DNA of 32,001 nucleotides. It comes from Desulfuromusa sp. GTDB lineage: Bacteria > Desulfobacterota > Desulfuromonadia > Desulfuromonadales > Geopsychrobacteraceae. The notes under the pieces are model-generated. The model ran no database searches. It saw nothing but the letters and a program-made list of their open reading frames with translations, and had not been told where the DNA came from. Positions 9,946 through 20,516 of the stretch are shown in pieces (the stretch's first letter is position 1; the number at the start of each line of letters is the position of its first letter). The DNA is taken from positions 1-32,001 of the forward strand of contig JAOZLQ010000001.1 in the NCBI GenBank assembly GCA_029934755.1. The letters are read 5' to 3'. Position numbers and translations under genes: made by a program.

Positions 9946-11256
9946 CTAATCGAGTTGAGGCTCAACTCGAATCAAACAAGTTGGTTGCGAAATGATATCC
10001 AGCTGTCCTATTTCTTTCAACGCACTGGAGATATTGGCCTCTTTCGCAGCATGAGTCATCAAGACAATGGGAATAGAACCACCTTCCTGCCCCTCTGGTT
10101 GAATCATAGACTGGATACTAATATCATATTTCCCAAGGCAACCTGCAATTTCAGCCAAGACCCCCGGTTGGTCAATCGTAGTGAAACGCAGGTAATAATG
10201 GCTAACAATTTCACTCATCGCTTTTATCGGCAGAGTATTGATCTGATCTGCACAGTAGCCCATAATGGGGGCCCGCGATCGTGCACCGGAAACATAATCT
10301 CTGCTAATTGCCATCACATCACCCATAACCGCACTGGCGGTTGCATCCATGCCTGCGCCACTACCATAGAGCAATATCGGGCCGACAAAATCCCCCATTA
10401 AGCGCACAGCATTAAAAACACCACTCACTTCGGCAAGCTGATACGATTTAGGAATCATGGTTGGATGAACTCGAGCCTCAATTTGTTCACCATGGTTTTT
10501 ACCAATGGCTAACAATTTTATTTTGTATCCCATTTGTTCTGCAAACTGAATATCTACAGCTGTGATTTTACTGATTCCTTCAACGTAAACCTGTTCAAAG
10601 TCAACAGTTGTGCCAAAACAAAGGGCAGATAACAAAGCGATCTTATGAGCGGTATCAACTCCCTCAATATCAAAAGTAGGATCAGCTTCAGCGTAACCTA
10701 AGTCCTGAGCTTCCTGCAGTACTGGAGCAAAGTCACTTCCCTCCTCAGTCATTTTTGTCAGAATAAAGTTACAAGTTCCATTCAGAATACCGAGAACCGA
10801 ACTGAATTGGTTACTACAAAGATTTTCCTTAATTGCTGATATAATTGGGATTCCCCCACCTACAGCAGCCTCAAACATCACTGAAACACCTTGACGATTT
10901 GCAGCTTCAACAATTTCCTGTCCATGGATCGCCATTAATGCCTTATTGGCAGTCACAATATGCTTGCCGTTAGCAATTGCCTTAAGAATAAAGCTTTTAG
11001 CCGGCTCATATCCACCAATGAGCTCAATAACAATGTCAATCTCAGGATTGCTGATTACTGCTTCAACATCAGTCGTTAACACACCAGGTTCAAGTTGCAC
11101 ACCACGATCAGTCGTCATATCAAGATCGGCAATTTTAGCCAACTCCAACCCATGGCCAAGTCTTTTTTCCATAATAGTGCTATTACGCTGAAAGTTTCTG
11201 ACAACCCCAGTACCAATAGTACCAAATCCGAGCAAACCAACCTTAACTGCACTCAT
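9946..11256 (-). CDS. hom: Homoserine dehydrogenase
   Basis: 436 aa: VGLLGFGTIGTGVV NAD-binding motif, TANKALMAIHG, EAAVGGGIPII, ILNGTCNFILTKM, C-terminal ACT domain (YLRFTTIDQPGVLAEIAGCLGKYDISIQSMIQ). Confidence 0.97.
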   Translation of the reverse strand: MSAVKVGLLGFGTIGTGVVRNFQRNSTIMEKRLGHGLELAKIADLDMTTDRGVQLEPGVLTTDVEAVISNPEIDIVIELIGGYEPAKSFILKAIANGKHIVTANKALMAIHGQEIVEAANRQGVSVMFEAAVGGGIPIISAIKENLCSNQFSSVLGILNGTCNFILTKMTEEGSDFAPVLQEAQDLGYAEADPTFDIEGVDTAHKIALLSALCFGTTVDFEQVYVEGISKITAVDIQFAEQMGYKIKLLAIGKNHGEQIEARVHPTMIPKSYQLAEVSGVFNAVRLMGDFVGPILLYGSGAGMDATASAVMGDVMAISRDYVSGARSRAPIMGYCADQINTLPIKAMSEIVSHYYLRFTTIDQPGVLAEIAGCLGKYDISIQSMIQPEGQEGGSIPIVLMTHAAKEANISSALKEIGQLDIISQPTCLIRVEPQLD

Positions 11257-11280
11257 AAAAACCTCAAAGAACCTAAATAA

Positions 11281-11757
11281 TTATTTACTGATTGTTTTTC
11301 CGGCATTTTTGGCGATTTTATCAAGAAGACCATTGATAAAAGCAGGTGAGTCTTTTGTGCCATACCGTTTTGCAATTTCAATAGCTTCATCAATCACAAC
11401 CGGAGCTGGGATATCCGGTTTATAAAGAAGTTCGTAAGCTCCAATTCTTAAAATTGATAGATCGACTGGAGTCATTCGTGACAATGACCAATTCTTTGCA
11501 ATCTCAGAAATTTTCTCATCAAGCACCGGGCGAAACTCGGTAACACCTTGAATGATTGATTCCGCAAACAATCGTGTCGCTGTCGCCAGAACAACCTCAG
11601 TGGTCTCCACAGGTTCACCTAATACATCATCAGCAAAACGGTAATTATCCCAGAAAGAATCCATCAATTGATTGGGCTCCGTCTGGCTTTTATCAAGCTG
11701 TAACGCAAATAACATCTTTAGTGCATATTCACGTCCAACACGGCGATTATTTGACAT
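11281..11757 (-). CDS. nusB: Transcription antitermination factor NusB (start trimmed to MSNNRRVGREYALKMLF)
   Basis: NusB signature RRVGREYALKMLFALQ...TPVDLSILRIGAYELLY...VVIDEAIEIAKRYGTKDSPAFINGLLDKI. The first 29 residues of the ORF-track version overlap ribH and lack homology. Confidence 0.95.
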   Translation of the reverse strand: MSNNRRVGREYALKMLFALQLDKSQTEPNQLMDSFWDNYRFADDVLGEPVETTEVVLATATRLFAESIIQGVTEFRPVLDEKISEIAKNWSLSRMTPVDLSILRIGAYELLYKPDIPAPVVIDEAIEIAKRYGTKDSPAFINGLLDKIAKNAGKTISK

Positions 11758-11761
11758 CCTT

Positions 11762-12226
11762 CTAAATAGCTCCCAACAGATTAACCATTTCAAGAGCACC
11801 CATGGCTGCCTCGACACCTTTGTTCCCAGCCTTGGTTCCAGCACGGTCTATCGCCTGCTCAACTGTATCAGTCGTTAACACACCAAAAGAGATCGGCAAA
11901 CCTGATTGCAATGACACCGCCGCAATACCTTTGGTCATTTCGGAGCTGACATATTCAAAATGTGGGGTTCCGCCACGAATTACCGCACCAAGACAGATCA
12001 AAGCATCATATTTTTCTGAATCAGCCATTTTTTTGGCAATCAAGGGTAATTCAAACGCTCCGGGAACTTTGACGACCGTCATTTGTTCACTATCTGCGCC
12101 GTGACGCGCCAGAGTATCAATGGTTCCTTCCAATAACCGGTCAGAGATGAAACTGTTAAAACGACTCACAATGATACCGAATCGAAAATTTTTAGCTTCA
12201 AATGTTCCTTCAATAATTTTTGACAT
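11762..12226 (-). CDS. ribH: 6,7-dimethyl-8-ribityllumazine synthase
   Basis: 154 aa: [24 protein letters not shown]...[17 protein letters not shown]...[20 protein letters not shown]...[23 protein letters not shown]. Confidence 0.97.
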   Translation of the reverse strand: MSKIIEGTFEAKNFRFGIIVSRFNSFISDRLLEGTIDTLARHGADSEQMTVVKVPGAFELPLIAKKMADSEKYDALICLGAVIRGGTPHFEYVSSEMTKGIAAVSLQSGLPISFGVLTTDTVEQAIDRAGTKAGNKGVEAAMGALEMVNLLGAI

Positions 12227-12246
12227 AATAACTCCTATAAAAAATA

Positions 12247-13452
12247 CTAGAGATTCTCTAGTAGATGTCCCATTTTTTCTCGTTTAGTCTTGAGGTATTT
12301 AAGATTTTCCAGATGCGCAGGCATTTCAATCGGAATCCGCTCTACAATCTCCAGACCATATCCTTCAAGTCCAACAATTTTCTTTGGATTATTGGTCATC
12401 AAGCGTAATTTTTTCACACCCAGTTCCGCCAGAATCTGTGCGCCAATTCCATAATCACGCAAATCATCTTTGAAACCCAAAGAATGATTCGCTTCAACCG
12501 TATCTTGACCCTGATCTTGCAGAGCATAAGCCTTGATTTTATTTATTAGACCAATACCACGCCCTTCTTGACGCATGTAGAGGATAACCCCAACACCTTC
12601 TTTCTCAATCTGTGCCATTGCAGCCTGTAATTGTTCACCACAATCACAGCGTTGTGAACCGAACACATCGCCGGTCAGACACTCCGAGTGAACCCGAACC
12701 AGTATTGGCTCTTCTGGATTTATTTCACCTTTAATCAAGGCCATATGTTGAGCATGATCAACATCATTTTCGTAAACGATTGCAGTAAATATACCACCAT
12801 AAGGAGTTGGGATCGTCGTTTCAGCTGCACGGCGAACCAGCAACTCTTTCCGCATCCGATAAGAAACAATTTCAGCGACCGAAATAATTTTAAGCTTGTG
12901 CTGCTCTGCAAAAATTTCCAACTGTGGCATCCGTGCCATGGTGCCATCATCATTCATGACTTCACAGATCACACCAGCAGGCTTAAGTCCAGCCAAGCGA
13001 GCGAGGTCAACAGAACCTTCTGTCTGACCCGTTCGCACCATTACGCCACCCTTTTTAGCTCGCAAGGGAAAAACATGTCCCGGACGCGCTAAATCCCGTG
13101 AGGTCGTCTCATCAGCGACAGCAACCTGAATCGTATGGGCACGATCAGCAACTGAGATCCCAGTGGTAACGCCTTGACGTGCTTCAATTGAAACGGTAAA
13201 TGCGGTACCAAAAGATGAATTATTATCTGTCACCATCAAAGGCAAATCCAACTCATCAGCCCGTGCTTCGGTTAGGGAGAGACAAATCAGTCCGCGCCCC
13301 TGCGTTGCCATGAAATTAATAATTTCAGGAGTTACCATTTCTGCGGCAACAACCAGATCGCCTTCATTCTCTCGATCTTCATCATCAACCAGAATCACCA
13401 TTTTCCCATGACGAATATCGTCAAGAGCGGCTTCTATCTTTGCAATTGTCAT
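12247..13452 (-). CDS. ribBA: Bifunctional 3,4-dihydroxy-2-butanone-4-phosphate synthase / GTP cyclohydrolase II
   Basis: 401 aa: RibB part ([27 protein letters not shown]) fused to RibA part ([37 protein letters not shown]). Confidence 0.97.
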   Translation of the reverse strand: MTIAKIEAALDDIRHGKMVILVDDEDRENEGDLVVAAEMVTPEIINFMATQGRGLICLSLTEARADELDLPLMVTDNNSSFGTAFTVSIEARQGVTTGISVADRAHTIQVAVADETTSRDLARPGHVFPLRAKKGGVMVRTGQTEGSVDLARLAGLKPAGVICEVMNDDGTMARMPQLEIFAEQHKLKIISVAEIVSYRMRKELLVRRAAETTIPTPYGGIFTAIVYENDVDHAQHMALIKGEINPEEPILVRVHSECLTGDVFGSQRCDCGEQLQAAMAQIEKEGVGVILYMRQEGRGIGLINKIKAYALQDQGQDTVEANHSLGFKDDLRDYGIGAQILAELGVKKLRLMTNNPKKIVGLEGYGLEIVERIPIEMPAHLENLKYLKTKREKMGHLLENL

Positions 13453-13542
13453 AAATTTTATCCTTCATCTTCGAACTATATAGTGGCCAAACAAAAATTT
13501 CTGCAACACCGCAGGATGGACTTTTTGCAACGCCATTTTATC

Positions 13543-14193
13543 TCACAGAAAACCATTTTTGGCAAGAAAGTCCAGATCCACTTTCTGATTATCTGCAGAA
13601 CCACTCTTAGATTGTAATAGACGCTCAACATAGCGTCCGAGTAAATCTGTTTCGATATTCACCTGCGAACCCTCTCGACAATCTTTTAATGTTGTCATTT
13701 CCAAAGAGTGAGGGATAACAGCAACCGAAAACATATCTTTTTCAACTCGGTTCACTGTCAAGCTGATACCATCAACAGCAACAGATCCTTTTTCAACCAG
13801 GTAGCGCATTACCTCTGGAGGCATCCCAAATTCAAATCGAATCGCATTCTGATCCACATAACGTCGCCTCACCAATGCAACACAATCGATATGCCCACTA
13901 ACCAAGTGTCCTCCCAAACGATCTGAAAGACGCATAGCACGCTCAAGGTTAACCGCCTGATTCGCTCTTAAAAGTCCCAGAGTTGTGCACTTCAGAGTTT
14001 CTGGTGAGACATCAACAGTAAAACCACTGTTATTCCAGGCAGTGACGGTCAGACAAGCACCATTCACAGCAATACTCTCGCCTAGCTGCAGATCCTCGTT
14101 AACCAAACTACTGGAGATCTGCAATTGAGCCGAACCTCCTTCTCGCTTGAGCCCATAAACTTTGCCAACAGACTGAACTAATCCAGTAAACAT
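13543..14193 (-). CDS. ribE: Riboflavin synthase alpha chain (start trimmed to MFTGLVQSVG)
   Basis: MFTGLVQSVGKV... duplicated lumazine-binding domains (VNGACLTVT / VDGISLTVN, GGHLVSGHID). Start codon at 14193 overlaps the ribD end by 16 nt. Confidence 0.95.
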   Translation of the reverse strand: MFTGLVQSVGKVYGLKREGGSAQLQISSSLVNEDLQLGESIAVNGACLTVTAWNNSGFTVDVSPETLKCTTLGLLRANQAVNLERAMRLSDRLGGHLVSGHIDCVALVRRRYVDQNAIRFEFGMPPEVMRYLVEKGSVAVDGISLTVNRVEKDMFSVAVIPHSLEMTTLKDCREGSQVNIETDLLGRYVERLLQSKSGSADNQKVDLDFLAKNGFL

Positions 14194-15293
14194 GGTGAGA
14201 TATCTCCCGTTATCATCAGATCTTCTCCAGTCTGTTTGTAGCACACATCTTCAAGTTTTATGGCATCAGCCATTTTTGGGCACCCTGACCCAGAAAAAAT
14301 CCCAAAGGGGGATGAACCACCAAGCAGCTTAGGAGCAACAAACAACATCAGCTGATCAATCAAGCCTTTATTTAATGCTGCTTCGGCCAATTGTGCCCCC
14401 CCTTCAAGAAGAAGCTTCTGAATATTTCGCTGGCCCAATTCTTTCCATAGTGCTGGGAGAGAAACTTGACCAGAATCAGCAGACAAGAGAACAACCTCAG
14501 CTCCGATACTTTGCAGTGCTGAAATTTTCCTTTGATCAGAAGAAATCGTCGCAATCAGAGTTTTTGCTGCCGATTTCTGTTTCAACATTCGGCATCCAGG
14601 GGATATTCTTAACTGACTATCCACAACCACACGCAAGGGATCACAACCAGGGCCATCAGGTAAACGGGTATTGAGTAAAGGATCGTCACTCATCACGGTT
14701 CCAATACCAACCATAATCGCATTAACCCGGTCACGCAACTGATGGACCTGCATACGGCTCTCCTCCCCAGAAACCCACTGCGAGTCCCCAGTTGTTGTTG
14801 CTGTATTGCCGTCAAGGGTCATTGCTGCTTTATAAATTGTGTACGGAAGGCCAGTTAAAATATGTTTTCTAAAAGGCTTAATTAGATGACGACACTCTGA
14901 TTCAAGAATTCCTGTCTGCACCTCAATACCGGCTTTTCTTAGCTTCTCAATCCCTCTCCCTGCAACTTGGGGATTCGGATCAATAATACCGATATAAACA
15001 GATTTGATTCCGGCAGCAATCAGCGCATCAGCGCATGGTGGAGTTTTGCCATGGTGAGAGCAAGGTTCCAGCGTAACATAGATATCTGCGCCCTGCGCTT
15101 TTGTACCCGCCTGTCGCAACGCAAATATTTCAGCATGCGGTTCACCAGCTTGGGGATGAAAGCCCTCTCCAACAATGTTCCCCGCATTGACGATTACAGC
15201 TCCAACTGGAGGGTTAGGGGCTGTCCGTCCCTCCCCTTTTCTCGCCAAATTCAGAGCAAGTTGCATAAAGTGGTGATGGTTTGAGTCAGACAT
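14178..15293 (-). CDS. ribD: Bifunctional diaminohydroxyphosphoribosylaminopyrimidine deaminase / 5-amino-6-(5-phosphoribosylamino)uracil reductase
   Basis: MQLALNLARKGEGRTAPNPPVGAVIV, GEPHAEIFAL, VTLEPCSHHGKTPPCADALI, KAAMTLDGNTATTTGDSQWVSGEESR. Start assignment (ATG 15293 versus the upstream ORF start 15326) is uncertain. Confidence 0.95.
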   Translation of the reverse strand: MSDSNHHHFMQLALNLARKGEGRTAPNPPVGAVIVNAGNIVGEGFHPQAGEPHAEIFALRQAGTKAQGADIYVTLEPCSHHGKTPPCADALIAAGIKSVYIGIIDPNPQVAGRGIEKLRKAGIEVQTGILESECRHLIKPFRKHILTGLPYTIYKAAMTLDGNTATTTGDSQWVSGEESRMQVHQLRDRVNAIMVGIGTVMSDDPLLNTRLPDGPGCDPLRVVVDSQLRISPGCRMLKQKSAAKTLIATISSDQRKISALQSIGAEVVLLSADSGQVSLPALWKELGQRNIQKLLLEGGAQLAEAALNKGLIDQLMLFVAPKLLGGSSPFGIFSGSGCPKMADAIKLEDVCYKQTGEDLMITGDISPCLLD

Positions 15294-15328
15294 TACCGTG
15301 ACAACATCCCTGTTGATTAAATGCAAAC

Positions 15329-15361
15329 GCCGGAATACCCCTGACAGAGATTCCGGCTTTT
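15329..15361. terminator. Hairpin in the nrdR-ribD intergenic region
   Basis: GCCGGAAT-N13-ATTCCGGC perfect 8-bp arms. The U-tract is better on the plus strand (TTTTAAATT) than on the minus strand (GTTTGCATTT). Confidence 0.5.
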
Positions 15362-15385
15362 AAATTCATAGTGAGTATATAGCAG

Positions 15386-15844
15386 TTATTGAGAATGTTT
15401 CAACAAATCATTCAATTCCGACATAAATTCATTAATATCCTTAAACTGCCGATAAACAGATGCGAAACGGACATAAGCCACCTCATCCACATCATGTAAT
15501 GTATCCATGACCGCTTCACCTATCAAACTTGCAGAAATTTCTTTATCTCCACACTCTTGAAATCGACGTTCTAGTTGATCAACTAAGGCCTCAATCTGCT
15601 CCACAGAAACTGGTCTTTTTTCACAGGCTCGTTGCATCCCCGAAATAATTTTAGAGCGATCAAATGCTTCACGTCGACCATCTTTTTTGATCACCCAAGG
15701 GAGAATTTCTTCAACACGTTCATAAGTCGTGAAGCGTCTCTCACAGGATGGGCATTCACGTCGACGGCGAACATTATTGCCCGCTTTTCCGAGTCTTGAA
15801 TCAACGACACGAGTATCTGCATAGCGGCAAAACGGGCAATTCAT
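15386..15844 (-). CDS. nrdR: Transcriptional repressor NrdR (Zn-ribbon/ATP-cone)
   Basis: 152 aa: [45 protein letters not shown]... ATP-cone. ATGA overlap with the upstream gene. Confidence 0.98.
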   Translation of the reverse strand: MNCPFCRYADTRVVDSRLGKAGNNVRRRRECPSCERRFTTYERVEEILPWVIKKDGRREAFDRSKIISGMQRACEKRPVSVEQIEALVDQLERRFQECGDKEISASLIGEAVMDTLHDVDEVAYVRFASVYRQFKDINEFMSELNDLLKHSQ

Positions 15845-16308
15845 TGGTCACTATCTCCTGTATATTGATGAAACTTGATTCCAGCTTCAGTCAGCATTTC
15901 CAAAGATAATTTATCCGGATAACCACGGCCGAAAATCACTTCAACAATCCCGGCATTAATCAGCATCTTGCTACAAATTATACATGGGGAATCAGTACAA
16001 TAGAGAATTGATCCGGCGATATTTGCCCCATGCCGCGCAGCTTGAATAATCGCATTTTGTTCAGCATGCAAACCCCGGCACAGTTCATGACGTTCCCCTG
16101 ATGGGACATTAAGTTGATCACGTAAACACCCTGTAACATCACAATGTGTGATTCCACTAGGCGCACCGTTATAGCCCGTTGCCATAATATTTTTCTCTTT
16201 AACCAGTAAAGCACCAACTTGTCGACGCAGACAGGTAGAACGAGTGGCTACCAACTGCGTAATCTGCATAAAATATTCATCCCACTCAGGACGCTTCATC
16301 TTTGCCAC
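15841..16308 (-). CDS. dCMP deaminase / cytidine-deoxycytidylate deaminase family protein
   Basis: 155 aa: [33 protein letters not shown]...[18 protein letters not shown]...[18 protein letters not shown]. Zn-binding HAE and PCxxC motifs. Confidence 0.93.
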   Translation of the reverse strand: MAKMKRPEWDEYFMQITQLVATRSTCLRRQVGALLVKEKNIMATGYNGAPSGITHCDVTGCLRDQLNVPSGERHELCRGLHAEQNAIIQAARHGANIAGSILYCTDSPCIICSKMLINAGIVEVIFGRGYPDKLSLEMLTEAGIKFHQYTGDSDQ

Positions 16309-17565
16309 CTATTTTAGTCGATCTGCATATAGAGGGAATCTCAAACAGAGCTCCTTGACCTCAGCTCTAATTTTAAGCAATTCGGTTTCATTATCAATAT
16401 TCTTTAGAGCACGATCAATCCAGGCCGCAACTTGCACCATTTCAGGCTCTTTCAATCCACGTGTCGTTGTTGCCGGAGTACCAATACGGATGCCACTGGT
16501 GACAAATGGTGACCTGGTATCAAATGGAACTGCATTCTTATTCACTGTGATACCAGCATCTTCAAGAGTTTTCTCAGCGACTTTACCGGTAATCTCAGTC
16601 CCCGTGAAGTCGACCAGCATCAAATGGTTATCGGTGCCACCAGAAACTAGTTTATAGCCTTTTCCAACGAGTTCAGCAGCCAGAGTCTGAGCATTTTTGA
16701 CCACCTGAATTGCATAATCTTTAAACTCAGGGAGGAGAGCCTCCTTAAAAGCAACTGCTTTCGCAGCGATAACATGCATCAGTGGTCCGCCCTGAATCCC
16801 AGGAAAGATGCTACTGTTAATTTTCTTACCCCATTCTTCGGTAGAAAGAATCATTCCACCACGCGGGCCACGCAGAGTTTTATGCGTCGTCGTGGTCACA
16901 AATTCTGCATAGGGAACAGGATTGGAATGGACACCAGCAGCAACCAACCCGGCAATATGAGCCATATCAACCATAATGACTGCACCTACAGCATCAGCAA
17001 TTTTTCGAAATGCAACAAAATCAATTTCACGCGGATAGGCGCTGGCACCAACAACAATCAACTTTGGCTGATGTTCTTTTGCCAGACGTTCAACCTCTTC
17101 GTAATCAATAGTCCCAGTAGCTGCGTCTAAACCATAAGGGATAATATTGTAGAGTTTGCCGGAAAAATTGACCGATGATCCATGGGTCAAATGACCTCCG
17201 TGAGCCAGATTCATTCCCAGAACTGTGTCGCCAGGCTGGCAAACGGCCATGTATACTGCCATATTTGCCTGTGCACCGGAGTGTGGCTGCACATTGACAT
17301 GCTCAGCACCAAAGAGTTCCTTGGCACGGTCAATCGCAAGCTGCTCGGCAACATCAACAAACTCACAACCTCCATAATATCTTTTTGTTGGATAGCCTTC
17401 TGCATACTTATTCGTCAGGACAGAACCTTGTGCTTCAAGAACCGCCTCACTAACAAAATTTTCTGAAGCAATAAGTTCCAGATTATATTCCTGGCGTTCC
17501 GTTTCCTTAATAAGGATCTGGGAAATTTCAGGATCAAATGTCGTAAGATTCCGTGTAGTCATCAA
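16309..17565 (-). CDS. glyA: Serine hydroxymethyltransferase
   Basis: 418 aa: [56 protein letters not shown] (PLP lysine). Confidence 0.98.
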   Translation of the reverse strand: MMTTRNLTTFDPEISQILIKETERQEYNLELIASENFVSEAVLEAQGSVLTNKYAEGYPTKRYYGGCEFVDVAEQLAIDRAKELFGAEHVNVQPHSGAQANMAVYMAVCQPGDTVLGMNLAHGGHLTHGSSVNFSGKLYNIIPYGLDAATGTIDYEEVERLAKEHQPKLIVVGASAYPREIDFVAFRKIADAVGAVIMVDMAHIAGLVAAGVHSNPVPYAEFVTTTTHKTLRGPRGGMILSTEEWGKKINSSIFPGIQGGPLMHVIAAKAVAFKEALLPEFKDYAIQVVKNAQTLAAELVGKGYKLVSGGTDNHLMLVDFTGTEITGKVAEKTLEDAGITVNKNAVPFDTRSPFVTSGIRIGTPATTTRGLKEPEMVQVAAWIDRALKNIDNETELLKIRAEVKELCLRFPLYADRLK

Positions 17566-17589
17566 TATTCTCCCATATCAAATCTAACT

Positions 17590-17626
17590 GTTAAAAATAA
17601 AAAACGGGGCAATTCATCAGCCCCGC
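17590..17626 (-). terminator. Rho-independent terminator between rpiB and glyA
   Basis: Minus strand: CGGGGC-TGATGAATT-GCCCCG followed by TTTTTTATTTTTAAC. Confidence 0.85.
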
Positions 17627-17631
17627 TTAGT

Positions 17632-18081
17632 TTAACCCTTTATCACCTGTTGTTCTATAGCAGTGATTTTATCTAATCGATTTTGGTGTCGACCACCTTC
17701 AAATTCGGCATCAAGCCAGACCTCAACCAATTTCTTTCCCTGTTCAATGGTTAAAATCCTTCCACCCATCGCAAGAATATTAGCATTATTGTGTTCACGT
17801 GCCATTTGTGCTGTAAATTCATCATGAACCAGTGCAGCCCGGACACCAGAAAACTTGTTAGCTGATATCGACATCCCTATCCCTGTCCCACAAATCAGGA
17901 TCCCTAATTGAGCATCACCAGAGGAAACAGCAGCAGCAACTTTTGCAGCAAAATCAGGATAGTCAACAGAATTGGAACCATCAGTGCCAAAATCTACACA
18001 TTCAACCGCCCTCTTACGCAACAACTCAAGAACAGCCATTTTCAACTCATAACCACCGTGATCACTACCAACAACTATCAT
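17632..18081 (-). CDS. rpiB: Ribose-5-phosphate isomerase B
   Basis: 149 aa: MIVVGSDHGGYELK...VDYPDFAAKVA...GILICGTGIGMSISANKFSGVRAAL. Confidence 0.97.
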   Translation of the reverse strand: MIVVGSDHGGYELKMAVLELLRKRAVECVDFGTDGSNSVDYPDFAAKVAAAVSSGDAQLGILICGTGIGMSISANKFSGVRAALVHDEFTAQMAREHNNANILAMGGRILTIEQGKKLVEVWLDAEFEGGRHQNRLDKITAIEQQVIKG

Positions 18082-18089
18082 AAAAAACC

Positions 18090-19322
18090 TCAGATTTTGC
18101 GAAAGACAAGGGTCGCATTAGTACCACCGAAACCAAAAGAATTTGAGACGACAATCTGACAATCTGCCTGCCGCGCCTCATTCGGGACATAGTCAAGATC
18201 GCATTCGGGATCAGGCTCTGTATAGTTAATGGTCGGAGGAACAATTCCATGCTTGAGTACCAAGGCAGAATAAGCTGCTTCCATACCACCAGCAGCACCC
18301 AAACCATGCCCAGTCATGCCCTTAGTAGAACTGACCATGACTTTTCGTGCATGATCACCAAAAACGGACTTAATTGCCATTGTTTCATAAAGATCATTGA
18401 AATAAGTTGATGTTCCGTGGGCATTGATATAATCGACTTTTTCAGGGTTCACACCCGCACCATTAAGTGCCATTTTAATGCAGCGAGACGCCCCTTCTCC
18501 GCCTGGCGCAGGCTGAGTCAAATGATATGCATCGCTACTAAGGCCATATCCAGCAATTTCACAATAGATATCAGCGCCACGCTTTTTGGCACTCTCGTAT
18601 TCCTCAAGGATTAGAATACCAGCACCCTCAGCCATAATAAATCCATCACGATTCTTTTCAAATGGACGACTTGCTGTCTGAGGATCATCATTGCGAGTAG
18701 AAAGGGCCTTCATAACATTGAACCCACCGATCGCAAGTGGAGTAATTGTCGATTCAGTACCACCGGCAAACATGGCATCGGCATCACCGCGAGCAATCAT
18801 GTGATAAGCATCGCCGATCGAATGGGTTCCCGTTGCACATGCGGAAACAGAGGCAAGATTTGGACCCTTAGCCCCGAACTTTATTGATATATGGCCTGGT
18901 GCTAAGTTGATAATCAACATTGGAATAAAGAATGGGGTAATTTTTTTATAGCCTCGTTCAAGCAACACGCTGTGATATTTTTCGATTGCCGGCAACCCTC
19001 CCAGACCTGACCCAACCACAACCCCAACTCGCTCAGCGTTGCTATCATTAATTTCAAGTCCAGAATCTTTTAACGCCATTTCAGCAGCTGCCAGACCGTA
19101 TTGAATAAAGAGATCCATCTTCTTAATCTCTTTTTTGGCAATATAGTCTTCCGCATTAAAATCTGTGACTTCACCAGCAATCTGCGTTGGCAATTCAGAA
19201 GCATCAAATCGGGTAATTGGACCGATACCACAACGACCATTGGTAACAGCTTCCCAATTTTTTTCCGTTCCAGTTCCCAAGGGAGATACAACACCAAGCC
19301 CGGTGACTACGACTCTACGCAT
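18090..19322 (-). CDS. fabF: 3-oxoacyl-ACP synthase II
   Basis: 410 aa: [18 protein letters not shown]...[19 protein letters not shown]...[14 protein letters not shown]...[16 protein letters not shown], Cys-His-His active site motifs. Confidence 0.98.
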   Translation of the reverse strand: MRRVVVTGLGVVSPLGTGTEKNWEAVTNGRCGIGPITRFDASELPTQIAGEVTDFNAEDYIAKKEIKKMDLFIQYGLAAAEMALKDSGLEINDSNAERVGVVVGSGLGGLPAIEKYHSVLLERGYKKITPFFIPMLIINLAPGHISIKFGAKGPNLASVSACATGTHSIGDAYHMIARGDADAMFAGGTESTITPLAIGGFNVMKALSTRNDDPQTASRPFEKNRDGFIMAEGAGILILEEYESAKKRGADIYCEIAGYGLSSDAYHLTQPAPGGEGASRCIKMALNGAGVNPEKVDYINAHGTSTYFNDLYETMAIKSVFGDHARKVMVSSTKGMTGHGLGAAGGMEAAYSALVLKHGIVPPTINYTEPDPECDLDYVPNEARQADCQIVVSNSFGFGGTNATLVFRKI

Positions 19323-19369
19323 AAAAAACTCGCTTTGATAAATGAGGAATATTTAGAAATTCAACGGTA

Positions 19370-19412
19370 GTAAACAAAACGGTGGTGTCAGATCCATATC
19401 CGACACCACCGC
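19370..19412 (-). terminator. Terminator-like hairpin between acpP and fabF
   Basis: Minus strand: CGGTGGTGTC-GGATATGGATCT-GACACCACCG (10-bp perfect arms) followed by TTTTGTTTAC. Confidence 0.8.
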
Positions 19413-19418
19413 GATTAA

Positions 19419-19652
19419 TCAGGAAGCTTTGTTGATATAGTCAATAGCATTCTTAACAGTCTGAATCTTTTCTGCATCTTCGTCAGAAATCTCGACGTCA
19501 AACTCTTCTTCCAGTGCCATAACCAGTTCAACTGTATCCAATGAATCTGCACCTAAATCATCCATAAAAGCTGCAGAATCAACAACTTGCTCTTCGTCCA
19601 CACCCAGTTGCTCAGCAACAATCTGCTTTACTCTTTCCTCAATAGAAGCCAT
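19419..19652 (-). CDS. acpP: Acyl carrier protein
   Basis: 77 aa: [23 protein letters not shown]...[27 protein letters not shown] with phosphopantetheine attachment site DSL. Confidence 0.99.
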   Translation of the reverse strand: MASIEERVKQIVAEQLGVDEEQVVDSAAFMDDLGADSLDTVELVMALEEEFDVEISDEDAEKIQTVKNAIDYINKAS

Positions 19653-19703
19653 TTACTTTCCTCCTTCTCAAGTTATGTAGGCCATCAAAACAGGCCAGTT
19701 TAT

Positions 19704-20441
19704 TTACATGTACATTCCACCATTGACGCCTATAACCTGCCCGGTTATATAACCGGCCTGTTCGGACGCCAGAAAAAGAACCGTATGAGCAATATCATCC
19801 ACAGACCCAAGTCTTGCCAATGGAATCTGAGCTGCCAACTCCTGCCGCTTATCTTCCGGAAGGGCATCAGTCATGGCCGTGGCAATAAATCCCGGCGCAA
19901 CTGCATTTACAGTGATATTACGTTTTGCCAGTTCACGAGCGTTAGAACGGGTCAATCCCATCAATCCCGCTTTGCTGGCGCAATAATTTGCCTGCCCAGC
20001 GTTACCCATCTGCCCGACAACCGAGACGATATTGATGATCCGCCCGCTACGTTGCTTGGTCATCAACTTGGACACGGCACGGGTACACAAGAAAGCGCCC
20101 TTCAGGTTGACATCAAGAACAGCATCCCAATCTTCGTCTTTCATTCTTAACAGGAGTGCATCACGGGTGATCCCGGCATTGTTAACCAGAATATCAATTC
20201 GATCAAAGGTTTCTTTAGCTACCTTGACCATCCGCTCTACATCTGCTGCTACAGTGACATTACCCTGCACAGCAACCGCCTCAGTGCCCGCAGCCTTAAG
20301 CTCAGAAACAAAATCTTCGGTTGCTTGAAGATCCACATCAACAGCTACAATTTTAGCACCTTGCGCTGCCAATGCCAGCGAGATACTACGACCAATCCCG
20401 CGTGAAGCACCCGTTATTAATGCAACTTTATCCTGAACCAT
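19704..20441 (-). CDS. fabG: 3-oxoacyl-ACP reductase
   Basis: SDR family: VALITGASRGIGRSISLALA, NNAGITRDALLLRMKDEDWD, YCASKAG. Start set at MVQDK because the AAGGAG ribosome-binding site lies in the first codons of the longer ORF. Confidence 0.97.
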   Translation of the reverse strand: MVQDKVALITGASRGIGRSISLALAAQGAKIVAVDVDLQATEDFVSELKAAGTEAVAVQGNVTVAADVERMVKVAKETFDRIDILVNNAGITRDALLLRMKDEDWDAVLDVNLKGAFLCTRAVSKLMTKQRSGRIINIVSVVGQMGNAGQANYCASKAGLMGLTRSNARELAKRNITVNAVAPGFIATAMTDALPEDKRQELAAQIPLARLGSVDDIAHTVLFLASEQAGYITGQVIGVNGGMYM

Positions 20442-20516
20442 ACATATCTCCTTCAATCTCGAGGCTTAATTAATATAGTACACTAACTTTGATATCTTGC
20501 AAAAAGCAATATAACG

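Noticed and set aside
15294-15385. Possible FMN riboswitch upstream of ribD
   Set aside because: The segment is too short and lacks the recognisable FMN-element core. Only a simple inverted repeat is visible.
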